64,000 bases of DNA from Otatea glauca. Its lineage: Eukaryota; Streptophyta; Magnoliopsida; Poales; Poaceae. The notes under the pieces were generated by a model. The model was given only the letters and a program-made list of their open reading frames with translations, was not told where the DNA came from and ran no database searches. Below, one piece after another: positions 46,833-58,952 of the stretch. Both the position numbers and the translations under genes were made by a program. Each line of letters begins with the position of its first letter. Positions within the stretch are counted from its first letter, which is position 1. The stretch covers positions 46,484,918-46,548,917 of the forward strand of contig CM070730.1 in the NCBI GenBank assembly GCA_036346275.1. The letters are read 5' to 3'.

Positions 46833-49800
46833 GGTTTTGTAACCAACTATTCATTTGCTGCGCTTTCAACGACCTTATCACTAAAGGTTATTGCATTAGC
46901 AGGATTCAGGTGATAATCAAGTTCAAATGAGAATATTTTTTCGGATTATGATAGATCACATCATAAAGATCATTTCTGAGTTATTCTTCATAAAATTTGC
47001 ATTTAGACGAGTGTTTTGCGAGCTGCCGAAAAGGCTTAAGCATTTCTAAGGTTCAGAAATCAGAATACTTAAGGTTATTTCGTTATCAAGTTTTTTATGC
47101 AAACCATTATATAATGAACTTCTTTCTTTAGAATATGATAGTATTAACTTTGGAGAGCATTACTAAACTGATTTTATAAATTTTAATGTTTAGACGAGAT
47201 ATTTTATTTGTTGCTGAAGTACCATAAATGATTATAAAGTTAACATTGTAACTAGACAGATTTCGCTTTTCGTTTGCGGCTACACATGATTATTGATTCA
47301 TTTTTCTGGTATTCATAGGGTATGATCCTATAAGTGTTTTAAAACAAATTTTGCATTATTTTTCTTTTGGCCACGATAAATTATACATACATCTATTGCT
47401 GTGATTTGCATTTCCTTTTATTAAAAGAATGTAAACTAATTCTTATTCTAAATATTTCTACACAAAAGAGCTTCTACTGATCCCAGAAGCTTATACAAAA
47501 TATTTTATTATTTTATGAGCTATTATATACTTATTTTTATTAATGGCCATATTAGGTTTTGTTGATATTTGCAAAGCAAATAATTCAAGCTTAGTTCAAA
47601 AATTGAATGATTTAGCATATTTGAGTATATCATGGTCTCAGCATCATATAAAAATTTATTTTATTATTTTAAGAGTTATATTGCACAACTATTGCATTCT
47701 TAACCATTTAATATATATTGAGAACAACTTTTAATAGAATATGAATGAAGCAAGGATGATATTTAAATGTTTTTATATATTTGGGTTGCTGGAAGCATAA
47801 ATATTTCAATAAAATTTGTTTTATTCAATTCTCAGTTCATTTGCAACATGTCCATGCATAGCCTATCTTTCATCCTTTACTTTAAATTTGAATTTCAAAT
47901 TGATCCATTATTCATTTTCAAAATATTTTTGCATATTATGAGATTAATTTATTTTAGATGAATATAGAAATTTCTATCATCTTATTTGGATTAAAGATGT
48001 AGAAGTTATTAATAGTTGAAGTGGCTCGGGTATGAAACTACACTGAAAGCGCCTTTTTAATTTTCGCGGGGTTTTCTTTTAAATCGGCTGACCGACCGGT
48101 GGGGCCGGCGGGTCAGTGAGAGGGAGTGGCTGTGAGGCACAGAGGCTGACAAAAGGGACCCGCAGGACAGCGACACAAGGCAGAGGCTCACCTTCGCGGC
48201 TCATCACCGGCGAAGCAACTCAGGGGAGGTTTGGCCGATGGTGCGGTGAGCATCAGGGAGGTGAGGCGCATCCAGGGGAGGGACCGATTCAGCCGAAGGC
48301 GAGCTGAGGTGAGCTGACATCGAGAAGGGGCGGCGACGGCAATGGTACGTGACTCGCCGGAGAAGATGAACCAAGGTGATTTGGTTAGAATCGGTAGCAA
48401 ATAAAGCATCAAGGGAGTCAGTGGATTCCATTTTACTAATCAGTGAGGTCGGAAACTCACCGGAGAGCTCCACCAATGGAGGCCGGCCGTGGGGAAGAAA
48501 GGCCACGGTGGTGACCGGTTTTCGCATGAAGAACTCGAGATATTTTCGAGGGCTTTAGATCCTAGTGGCTTGATGACGCTTTGGCTTGAATCAATTTGAT
48601 TATGGTTCAGAGTATCGACGGAATTTGAGGTTGATCCATGGGCTAGGGTTTTTCGGTTTATGGAGAAAAGAGGAAAATTGATGGTTGTTCAGTGGATGAG
48701 AGGGGAAATGACGAGTTGTTCTCTGCGAACCGGGAGGCAGTATTTATAGGCGGCAAAGAGGCACAACTTTGCTCAGAACTCGGTGTGAATGCGGCGGCAG
48801 AATTACGGTGGCTGAATAGAAGAAGGCATGGGCGGAATTTCGGCAAATCCGGGCAGGGCAACAGCGTGGCGGCGTTGTGGCACACGAGCATTGGCCGGGC
48901 AACGCAAGCTGCAGAGGGTGACGTGAGCTGCAGTTCGCGCGAGCTTCAGCTCTGCTTCAGGGCGCCAGCGTCGGGACGAAGAAAGAGGGAGCGGAAGATG
49001 ACAGGCGAGGCAGCACACGAAGCAGGGTCCACATGGCAGCGAAGGAAATTGGTGACCCCAAGCAAAATCAGGTCTTGACTAAGAACAGAAGAGCATTGGG
49101 TTCATTGGATCAGTTAATTGTCTTGTTGCAAAATTAATGAAGAATTTAATTAGTGTACTAGAGATAGATTAGAATCTACCATTAAAATTTTAGACCTATT
49201 AGACTCTTCTAGAATTTACAAAAATTCTGACAAGATATTGTGCTCAGAATTGGGTTTTCTATTTTTAAATTATCTGAGGATATATATCTAACCAAAACTT
49301 TTTAAAAAATTTTATAGGAGTTTCTCTTGACCATATGAGTCTTCAGTAAAAATTTCACTTTGATATATTTTGTATTTGTTTTATAAACATTCTGACATTA
49401 TGATTCTTAGATTTTCAAAAATTCTGTTTTTGAATTTTTAAATATATTAAAAATGATTATTTATTTTTAATATTTTTACTGTAGATGTATCTATCCGGGA
49501 TGAAGATAATATAAAAATTTTAACATCGAATTTATGGAAATTTAATTTCTGACATATTTACTATTTTTAGTCATGATTCATTAATTAGAGATTTATTGCA
49601 TATTATGATTACTTGGCTTCAAAAAAAATCAGAAGTAGGATTCTAGGGATCTATCAAGAGTAGGCAGGGATTTTTATAAATTTTATTAACATAAGCTTTT
49701 ATTATTGTTATTCATCTATTACTTATAAAAGTTCTGCTATTAGAGCAAAAATCAAGGAAAATCCAGAAGAATTTAGAAAATGCAAAAAAAGCATTAATAA

Positions 49801-49859
49801 ATATAATTAAATTATAAATTTTAATTTCTTACTTTATTTTTAATTTATGGGATGCTACA
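46833..49859 (-). mobile_element. Gypsy long LTR, copy H (duplicate of G)
   Basis: It begins GGTTTTGTAACCAACTATTC directly at the outer end of copy C and ends GGGATGCTACA at 49859. It is collinear with 36029-39426 at a constant offset of about 10.44 kb, apart from the 362-bp insertion in G. The TATA motif TATTTATAGG at 48741 is intact. Frames such as 48692-49078 come from the GC-rich promoter block. Confidence 0.85.
48740..48749 (-). promoter_or_regulatory. Gypsy LTR TATA box (copy H)
   Basis: CTATAAATAC on the minus strand, same context as 45691. The duplicate copy G has lost it. Confidence 0.6.
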
Positions 49860-51058
49860 GCGCTCGACTGGGTGTGCTTGCGGCGCCGCACAGGAAGAAG
49901 CATAGGCAAGGTTTCGGGAAGCACGGTGAGGGAGGTACCATGGCAGCAGGACGTGGCAAGGCAATGATTGGGCCACAATTTCTGGGTTCGATTCAAACGG
50001 TGTGACAACATTTTGTTGGCGAGGGGCTACGATTGAGCTCGGCAGAGAGAATGAACCGGGCTGAGGAAGCTGCGAGGAAGGAGGGAGGAGAAGGGAAGAA
50101 GTGAGGCTGACATGCGAGCCTCAACTACTGTTTCAATGAAGGGATGCAAAACCGACTCATTTATTCAGGGATCTGGCAAGGATGTTCGGCTTTAAAAGAT
50201 CATCAATTCTTGATGGGAAATTTTTGATAATTTTTCTCAGAGACGGTTGGATAATTATCTTCTCTCTGCAGAAATTTGGGGCAAAAATATACTATACAGA
50301 ATTTATAGAAATTCTGACAAGACACTGTGCTAAAAATTGTGTTTTTGTTTTTAATTTATCAGAGGACATATCTTATCAAAAAGTTTTGAAAATTTTTATA
50401 GGACTTCCTATGGGTCATATAAGCCTTCAGTACAAATTTCAATTTAATGCCTTTTGTATTTAATTTATAAAAATTCTGACATTCTGATTCTTAGATTTCT
50501 GTAAATATAAGAATTGATTGTATTTAATTTATAAAAATTCTGTAAATATAATAAAATTGATAATTTAAAAATAGAAAAGTTTTGTATTTAATTTATAAAA
50601 AAGTTTTTGTATTTAATTTATAAAAATTCTGTAAATATAATAAAATTGATTGTTTGTTTTTAGTATTTTTACTATAGATGTATTTATCTATCCAAAATAT
50701 AATATTAAATTTTTAGCACGAGAGAAGGTAGGATTCTTTTTATTTAAATCTGACAAGATTACTGTTGCTAGTCAAGAAACATTAATTAGGCATTTATTGT
50801 ATATTGTGATTACTTGGCTTTCAAAAATTCAGAACTAGGACTCTAGAGATCTTTCAAGATTAGTCAGGCATTTTTATACTTTTTATTTATGTAAGCTTTT
50901 ATTATTGTTATTCGTCTATTACTTATAAAGGTTTTCCCATTAGAGCAAAAAATCAAGAAAAATCCAGAAAGATTCAGAAAATGCAGAACAACATTAATAG
51001 ATATAATTAAATTATAAAATTTAATTTCTTACTTTATTTTAATTTTTAGGATGTTACA
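49860..51058 (-). mobile_element. Gypsy long LTR, terminal fragment I
   Basis: It runs from the promoter block (49860-50174, duplicated at 39427-39742) to the outer terminus AGGATGTTACA at 51058. 50500-50650 carries short tandem copies of TTTTGTATTTAATTTATAAA. Confidence 0.75.
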
Positions 51059-52131
51059 TGAAAAAAGAATAAATAATTTATAAAAGAATCTGCGTCCGTT
51101 CTTTATAGCAAGTCTTTATTTGATTTACTGTGTGTCTTCTTTTTGCCCTTATTGAAAATTGTTGTTTGCTATATTTCCATTGAAAGACGTGTAGAACTCG
51201 ACGTCACTAATTCTGTCGTCAACCACGCCAGTTGCAGCCGCGACTTCGTCATAAACAACAATAAAGCAAGGCAAGCACCCCCTTTGATCATATTGATCTC
51301 AGTATTTAATTTTCATTGGGTTATCAAAATGTTTCATGCATGCGTTTATTTTCTATAAATCCGCTATTTTGTGGTACTAGTAGATATACCTGTTGTCTCA
51401 TGAAACTTGCTTGATAAGTATAGACATGTGAACCTTGTTAAACATATAAACAGGTTAGACAATACATAATGTCAACTTGGGTATATGCGATTATTAACCA
51501 TGCTTAGCCATGCTTTAGAACCAACATTGAATATGATCTGATCAAAATTGATTCTTGAGAATTGAAAAAGGTTGGTTATGACGTGATGTCGATTGTTGGT
51601 ATTTTGACTAAAAACACCAAAATAAAAACTATGGTTTAGATGCGGGCAATTATTGGCAATAGCCGGTTGTGCAAGAGATGGACTTGTACGTAGTGTATGG
51701 GGAGATTATTGCCCGTGTCCGATTAAGGACCGAGCTATAGGTTGTTTTCAAGCCAAGAACTCCGGGCAACTACAGGTGCTGTTATGGGCAGCCTTAACCT
51801 ATTGAGTTTCTTAGGTCTGGCTTTGCACATTGGTAGGCGGGAGATAGTATGAGCAATCCCTTCTAGACTTGATCTTTCTAGGGATTATGCCTTGTCAGTT
51901 GCCTGATGGATTGGATGGGCACACTACAAGACTTTGTTTCTTCTGTTGCTATATTTATAAACTCTGAGTTGTGAGAATATATTGTACAAATAGCTTCCAC
52001 TTTAATAATATGATGTATGGTTGTGATTCTAATTGTTTAAAATTTGCGTACTAGCCACTGATCAAGGGACTAGTACTATATGCACATTAGATTTCCATTT
52101 TTGCATTTATGTGAAAATGGGGGTCGTTACA
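51059..52131 (+). mobile_element. Gypsy long LTR, 3' part, plus orientation (copy D)
   Basis: It reads in the opposite direction to all other copies and ends GGGGGTCGTTACA at 52131, beside a PBS. It starts abruptly at the equivalent of about 4756 in copy A1, back to back with the outer end of fragment I. The promoter part is missing. Confidence 0.85.
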
Positions 52132-52133
52132 GT

Positions 52134-52145
52134 TGGTATCAGAGC
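52134..52145 (+). other. Primer-binding site (initiator tRNA-Met)
   Basis: TGGTATCAGAGC two bases after the LTR end at 52131. It shows a second gypsy element running rightward. Confidence 0.95.
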
Positions 52146-53036
52146 TATACTGACCGTAGGATAAACCCTAGATAGAATGGTCATTAGCATTAGAATAATC
52201 GAATTCAAAACCTTATTTTCAGAAGCTACAATATTTGCAAAATGTTGTCATTGCTATTCTTCCTCTTTCTTAAAATCTTGTCTTTACCCCACTCTTATTT
52301 TCTTTTATATCAAACTCCTCTTTCTTTAAAAGTAGTCCTCGCCTACAATTCATCTTCGTCATTTGATTTCAATGACATCGAAGACATGTCGCTACCATCC
52401 TTCATACCGAGCCAAAGAAGACTACAGTGTCTACGCCGACATCAAGATGGACATAACACCTAGCTACATCTGGCAAGGCGGAAGTAAAGTATGAAGATCC
52501 TACTTCATGAAGAGTCGACATCACCCAACAGTAAAATGCGGAAGAATAGATTATATTCCCCTTAAGATAGGAATCCTTACTCGTGGCAGTATCATTCTAC
52601 TTTAGCTATATGAAGCATTCTTATGTAGTGTTTATATCTTGCTATTAGCAATAGTATTTTGTCTTTCTTGTCTGGACAATTTACGTATAAACTTAACCTT
52701 TAGGTTAATGTTTAATGATAAATTGCCTCTAAATATATATATGAATCCTAAAACCCTAACATGTAGGTTAGAAGGGAATTTTCATAAAGTGTTTCCCTTA
52801 TTTTATAAAATTTTTGTCAAGCTTATCCTTTCTTTCCGTAGAATTTCTTATCTACATATCCTTTTAAAAATTTCTAGCACTCCTCGAAAATTCAGTTTCA
52901 TCAAGATTAATAAGCTCTCTTTTCCAATCACCTCTTTACTTTCTACCAATTAGGCTCGATCACCACAAGTCAGCCGCACAACCCCACCTTATGTCTCCAG
53001 CAAGCCAACTAAGGTCTTTTGCTTTTTCTGCCATAG
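52146..53036 (+). pseudogene. Gypsy leader and gag remnant
   Basis: 52146 to about 52470 matches the leader at 40822-41358. The AT-rich middle is decayed and holds a 104-codon frame (52639-52953) with no domain. 52955-53036 reads RSPQVSRTTPPYVSSKPTK, then VFCFFCHS, the start of a gag CCHC zinc knuckle, before the copia LTR cuts it at 53037. The main gag domain is missing. Confidence 0.6.
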
Positions 53037-54687
53037 TGAAGGACCATGTGGAGGTCCATCCATGTTTGTGATGAGTATGTGACTTTATTTGAGCAAGGTG
53101 TGCTCAAGTTTGAGTTTGATTTGGATTGATTTTCAAAATGAAACAAGTTGTGTTGTCTCTGCCTGGAGTGGAAGTACCGATCGTATGGACGCGGTAGTGA
53201 TGAGTTGGATGGTTTATATTGCATATCATTGTGGGCATTGCTATGTGAAAGGTTTTTTCCTTGTTTTTGATGGTTGTAGGACGACGGTGCTAGATCATGG
53301 TGAGGCGAAGGATGACCGGGACTAGGCGAGGAGCGTCGGAGGTCCAGACGGTTGGGAGATCGCCGGAAGATGATCGGAGACGGAGTCTGGGCAAATCAAG
53401 AAGACAAGGAAAGGAGTTATGCTAGCTAGATGTCGCGTGGATCAATGAGGGCTGTCGGATTGAGGTCTAGTTGATAGGTTTGCGGGTCTATGTAGTATGC
53501 TTTGAAAACCGTGCAAGAAAACCCGGTATGTGTGTGGGTTTTGGGTTAGCCCTCGCATGGCTGTGTGTGTGGGTTAATCCTAGCCCTTAGATGAGTGCTC
53601 TAGGGTTGAGGGACTCATCCAAGGGTGGTAGGTGGCCCAAGAGTAGTATAAATAAGGGTGGAGGGGTAGCCTCCTTCCCTTGAAGGTTTTGAGGTTTGTG
53701 AATGCTCCTTTGAGCTTTGCCCACATGAAAGTGAGGCTTTGTAACCTCTCCTTCCAGAAATAAAAGTTTTATCCATCCACCTCTGAATTTATTTTGCGCA
53801 TTTACATTATGTCTTTATTTTACGCAATTTAAATTCAGCATTTACTTTCCCGCAATTACATTCTTGCAATTTACTTTCATGTAATTTGGATTTGCCTCCC
53901 CTCCTTCTAAATGCTGCTGATCTTTGATGTTTTGAGATTGTTCATATGGTTTTACATCTCTTTTGCACTCTTGGATTGAGCAGAGAACATCTTTTGTTTC
54001 AAGTTCCAACTTTGTTTAGAACTTGTTCTTCGTGCAGTAGTCAGTGTTTGATTTCTATAAAAATCTATATACATGTTTTTCAAGTGATTCTTCTTGGAGG
54101 AGATGCGGGACTCTGATATCCACTTGCAGAAAAATTTTGGAGTTCACTTGTTGCACCGTTTGGGCGCCATGAGGTGAATACCGAGCCCCAAACTTTCTGC
54201 TCGAAGTTCTTGACCAGACTGTGTTCTTAGATTTTTCCTGTTTTTTATGTAAGGAATTTTGAGGAGAAATTTGACGGAGTTCTTCAAGACTCTGATTTTC
54301 ATTAGGAGAAAAAGTCTCAAAATTTTGTGAGCTGCAGAAACCCACCAACCCCCTGTGCAAATTGAGGACAAGTTCTGGAAATTCTGCTTTTGCTTTTCTG
54401 AAAGTGACTTTTGTGATTTGAATTGATGTCCTTTCTAAAAGCAAGAGTTTGAATTGATTCCTCTTTATCTTGGACACTAGACAACCAGTATTGTGACTCA
54501 AAAATCCCCACATATTTTATGGTACTTATCCATGCAAGCTTGGGGTACACATAGTTGTCTAGTTTTTCAGGTTTTTCACGATTTCCTTTGAGCGATCTTG
54601 TCAAGGTTTTTGTTAGAGTATTTTAGGGGAGATTTTATTTGCGACCATTCACCCCCCCCCCCCTCTGTTCGCCATCTCGGTCCTTCA
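53037..54687 (+). mobile_element. SIRE/Maximus-like copia 5' LTR, 1651 bp
   Basis: Begins TGAAGGACC and ends GGTCCTTCA, a 9-bp inverted terminal match. It is followed by a primer site. It aligns in inverse orientation with 1-1331. A TATA box lies at about 53646-53656, and a run of 12 C is at 54652-54663 near the 3' end. The 5-bp left flank is CATAG. The right flank of the element lies outside the window. Confidence 0.9.
53646..53656 (+). promoter_or_regulatory. SIRE-like LTR TATA box
   Basis: GTATAAATAAG, conserved in the left-hand LTR at 541-550. Confidence 0.6.
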
Positions 54688-54702
54688 ATTGATATCAGAG
54701 CC
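54688..54702 (+). other. Primer-binding site (tRNA-Met type, one mismatch)
   Basis: ATTGATATCAGAGCC directly after the LTR. The canonical plant form is TGGTATCAGAGC, so one base differs (TGATATC). Confidence 0.8.
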
Positions 54703-54742
54703 GGTTTTGCTCTTCCATAGATCTTGACCGGTCTCAAGAGCC

Positions 54743-55699
54743 ATGGCGACGGACAAATATTCCACCAAGCCTCCCATCTTTAATGGAGTTGATTTTCCTT
54801 TTGGAAGTCCGGATGGAGTCATACATCACGCCTGTGGTTACCGATATGGCGAAGGTGAAACTCCGTATGAGGTTCCTGGCGATGAAAATGTCACGGCCAT
54901 CAATATGGTTGACGTTGAGGCGAATGCTAAGGCAAGGAACATTCTCATACAGGGTCTTACCCGCGGTGAGTATGATAGGATTTCTCACTTTCGCTCCGCT
55001 CACGAGACATGGGTAACCCTCGATGCTTACCATGAGGGCTCTACTCAAATCAAGACTGTGAGGCAGGACCAGTTCAAGCGCGATTACAACAAGTTTGATC
55101 AACGCGCTGGTGAGAGTCTCGATGAGTGTTTTGGTCGGTTTACAAAAATTTTGAGCGACCTCCGAGCAGTTGGTTGCATATACCCTGACTCGGACAATGC
55201 TCGGCATTTCTTGACCGCACTCGACCTTCGTGTTTGGGAGATGAAGGTGACCACCATCAAGGACACCACCGACTTATCGACTCTGACTCTTGACGGGCTT
55301 TATTCCCGCCTCAAGACTCATGAGATTGATGTCGTCTCTCAAAAGATGAAATCTCAGTCGATGGCTTTGGTCACCGATCCCATTGGATCTTCTTCTTCTG
55401 ATCCTTCTATTGGTTTCTCTCTTTCCGCCCTTTGCGAGCTAAGCGATGATCAACTGGAAAAATTTCCAGAAAATGAGCTTGCTCTTCTCGCTTGCAAGTT
55501 TTCTCATGCATACAAGAGCGTGAGAGAGAGGAAGAGAGGTGGCATGATCACCTGCTTCGAGTGTGGCGGCCCCAACCACATTCGGGCGAACTGTCCCAAG
55601 CTGGAGAAGGGCAAGAACGACGTTGGCGGTCCGGGCAAGAACGACTACACCGACAAGAACCGCAACAAGAAGCCTCCAGTTCGTGAACCGGCACACTAG
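54743..55699 (+). pseudogene. SIRE-like copia gag
   Basis: Met at 54743 (MATDKYSTKPPIFNGVDFPF) is the usual start of this gag, 40 bp after the PBS. The gag core includes NILIQGLTRGEYDRISHF, DQFKRDYNKFDQRAGESLDE and ALDLRVWEMKVTTIKD. A CCHC zinc knuckle (CFECGGPNHIRANC) is at about 55555-55596. Codons 21-41 are shifted: the usual sequence after FPF reads in the next frame (VRMESYITPV, from 54813), so a small deletion and a compensating insertion flank it. An in-frame TAG at 55697 ends the frame where the family normally continues. Gag assembles the cytoplasmic particle. Confidence 0.92.
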
Positions 55700-57424
55700 A
55701 AGAAGTACCGCAACTTCTGCAAGAACAAGAAGCTCTTCCAACGCGTCCTCGCCGTGCTTGACGACATCAACCTCTCCGACACGGAGACATGGAGCGACGA
55801 GGGCGAGGATGATCCGCAAGAGAAGAAGGGCGGCGACGACTTCTCCGGCATGTTCTTCATGGTCGACACCAACGACATCAGCGACTCCGAGCTCTACAGC
55901 GACTCGGATGAGGTACCCTCCTATGACCAGCTCAACGAAGCTTTCTGCAAATTAGGAAAATTTCATGCTAGAGCTAGAGCTAGGTGTACGAAGCTTGAGA
56001 AGGAAGTAGGTACCTTGACTCGGCAGTTAGCTTCACTTAGATCTTCTCCCTCCCGAGTCACTGATGATTGCTCTTTGTGTGATGCTATTCTTGTGGAGTT
56101 GGAGAACCTAAGGACCATACATGATAGTGTGCTTGCTTTGAACTAGATGGTCTTAGGTTGAAGAATGCTAGCACTAGTTACATTGATGCTATTCTGTTGA
56201 GGCTAGTTTTCTTCATGCTCACCCACTCCATCATGTGCTAATTGCCCTAAATTGCTTGCCAAAATTGATGCCATGAGCGAACACCTTAGAAAGCTTTCGC
56301 TAGAAATGATGAACTTGAATTGCATGCTTCTAAGGACCCAATACTCATGTGAGGGTCAGAGGCAACTAAAACTTGACAATGTTGCTTTGAATGTCAAGTG
56401 TGATCAACTTGCTAAGGACTTACTAGTTAAGTCAAAAACTGGTTGCTTGCTGTGTGTTGGGGTTAAGGATGATATGGATCAAATCCATGTCGAGCTTAGG
56501 AAGAAGTTAAAAGACCAAACCCTTAGGATTAGAGATGCTCCTTGCGTTTCTTGTGAGGCCCTCAAGATTGAGGCAGCCGTGCTAGGGGAACAAAAAGCAC
56601 GTGCTGAGAGATCTTCTCTTTCTCTTTCTGGTTCTTCTTCTTCCTCTCCTTCCCCCTGTTCTTCTTGTGCTTCTTTCTTCCGAGATTGCCAATATCTTAT
56701 GAGCACTCTCGAGAAGTTTGTTGGAGGCAAGAAGAAGCTCAATCTTATTCTATACCAATCCAAGATTAGTAGATTCAATCAAGGTCTAGGATTTTATCCC
56801 TTGGAGCACGCTCGGGCGCATCCTCCCACCATTGTGCGCGGCTTCAAGAGTGGTGAGATTGTGGTAGCTCCCAGAGTGAGTACCACCGTGTTTAGGTCCG
56901 CTGGGGTTGTCCATAGGACTTTTGACCAGAGAGGTGTTACTCCTATTGCTTCTGCCTCTAGCAAGGCGAAGTACACATGCACCTTCTGTAAGAAGGATGG
57001 TCACCTAGTAGATTTCTGCTTCAGGCACACCAAGATCACTCGACGTGAGCGTGTTGCTGCTCTGAGGGGTATTTAGGGTCATCCCCAGACTTTGTGTGCT
57101 CCTAAGACACACACTGCTTCTAGACAGGTTAGAGAGTCGTCTGTTTTTGGGCAGCGTCCAGGACTTGGTTTTCATACTAGTTCTTCGAGTTTTAGTCCTA
57201 GAGCTGTTCGTAGTCAGTCTTTCCGCCGTCCTCTTGATATTCCTCGTTTTTTCCATCGAGGTAGATATCAGCGGCGTGAGGTGTTTTTCGGTAGGAGATC
57301 CAGGCAGCCTTACTGGGATGGTCCTGCTTTTGCACCACGGAGTGCCAACCCAGTTTTGACTCCTAGATTATCTACCAGAGTTGCTCCTGATCGTGTGAGA
57401 GTTGAGCGTCAGAGAGACACTTGA
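55700..57424 (+). pseudogene. SIRE-like gag extension with second zinc knuckle
   Basis: This is the same frame as gag after the TAG. 55700-56146 is acidic, rich in Asp/Ser/Glu (YSDSDEVPSYDQLNEAFCKL). 56147-56251 contains stops and two compensating shifts. 56252-57076 has heptad-like stretches, a Ser-rich linker and a second CCHC knuckle (CTFCKKDGHLVDFC, about 56980-57020). 57092-57424 is Arg/Ser/Phe-rich. In-frame stops at 56144, 57074 and 57422 break it. Large two-knuckle gags are typical of SIRE/Maximus elements, which supports the lineage call. Confidence 0.8.
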
Positions 57425-58952
57425 GTCCAGTCTTCTTCTGTGGCTGGTACTCTGAGGTGTCGTATGGTTCAGTATTGGGTTCCTAAGTCTTCACTCTATC
57501 CCAAGATCGAGTCATCTTTCTCTTGTGTCTTGATCGGGTTAAATCCGGATGGGAAGGGCGATGTTTGGATTGTTGACTCGGTTGTTCTCGTCATATGACC
57601 GAGATTCTCGTTGGTTCTCTTCCTAGTCCGAGCCCCGGTGATGAGTTAATCACTTTTGGGGATGCATCTTCAGGTAGAGTCATTGCTAAAGGTACCATCT
57701 GCATTAACCAAAATTTCATTCTTAAAGATGTTGTCTTAGTAAGTAAGCTGCATTACAATCTGCTCTCTGTTTCTCAGCTTATCGATGACTCTTTCGAGGT
57801 AAGCTTCAAGAGTAAAGCCTGTAGAATTCTTGATTCATCAGGAGGGTTAGTTTGCGGGATTTCTAGATTTGGGAGAGTTTTTCGTGCTGATTTTTCTGCT
57901 TCTTCTGGAGACTCTCTTCGATGTTTGATTGCTTCTGAGTCCCGTGATCTTTCCTTCTAGCATAGGAGACTTGGTCACATTGGTTTTGATCATTTGACCC
58001 GAGTTAGCAGCCACGATCTCATTCGGGGTTTGCCCAAACTCAAGATGGTCAAAGACTTAGTTTGCTCTCCTTGCCGACATGGCAAGATGGTTATCGCTTC
58101 TCATCCTCCGATCCACCGTAGTGATGATCAAGCACCAGACAGCTTTTACATATGGACACTTTGTTGGTCCGGCTAGAGTCTGAAGCAGGAGGGAAGTGGT
58201 ATGTTCTTGTCATCGTTGATGATTTTTCTAGATACTCTTGGGTATTCTTCATGGCCTCAAGGATGAGACCTTTTCTCACTTCAGGGTTTGGTCGAGAGGT
58301 TGTCTATTGAGCTCCCGGTGCATTACGAGCTATCTGTGATGATAGTGGCACGGAGTTCAAGAATTCCTACTTTGAGAGTTTCTGTGGAGTCCGGTTTAGA
58401 GCATCGTTCTTCTTCTCCTACGCCTCCTCGTGAGAATGGCGTAGTGGAAAGGAAGAACAGGACCTTGGTTGAGATGGCCAGGATGATGCTAGACAAGTAC
58501 AGTACTCCTAGGAAGTTTTGGGCTGAGGCTATAGCTACTGCTTGCCATGTTTCTAATCGCGTGTTTTTGAGAGCGCATCTGCATCGCACTTCTTATGAGC
58601 TCCCAGGTGCATTACGAGATGATGGTGTTCTACCGGATCCAGTTCCCTCTACACCTAAGGTGCCTCCTGTTTCCATTTCTGCACCTTAGGGAGACCAGCC
58701 CTTGCCTTCTAACTCTCCTTCAGCGAGTGGCTCTGCTCCTACCTCTTCTGTGCATAAGGTAGAGGCCACTTCTGCTTTTGGTCCTCCCCGACATATCTAG
58801 AAAGCTCATCCACCTGATCAGATCATTGGTGATCTATTTGAGCGGGTCACTCGCTCAAAATTAGGTTTGTCCAGTTTCTGCCTCCACTCTGCCTTTGTTG
58901 CCTCTTTTGAGTCGAAGGATGTTTCTCATGCATTATCCGATGAATCTGTTAG
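57425..58952 (+). pseudogene. SIRE-like pol: protease, GAG-pre-integrase, integrase, start of RT region
   Basis: The protease active site reads VWIVDS in the gag frame and then GCSRHMTEI in the next frame, because a base is missing at about 57579 inside the catalytic DSG motif. It continues through 57595-57960 (ILKDVVLVSKLHYNLLSVSQ). The GAG-pre-integrase domain follows after a TAG at the expected Trp (HRRLGHIGFDHLTRV), then CSPCRHGKM. The integrase core has Asp in HMDT, the stretch GGKWYVLVIVDDFSRYSWVF, Asp in DDSGTEF and Glu in ENGVVERKNRTLVEMA, spread over several frames. The RT lead-in (HPPDQIIGDL, FVASFESKDVSHALSD) follows a deletion near 58605 and a TAG at about 58798. Reverse transcriptase and RNase H are absent: a BARE-like LTR starts at 58953. 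Confidence 0.88.
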
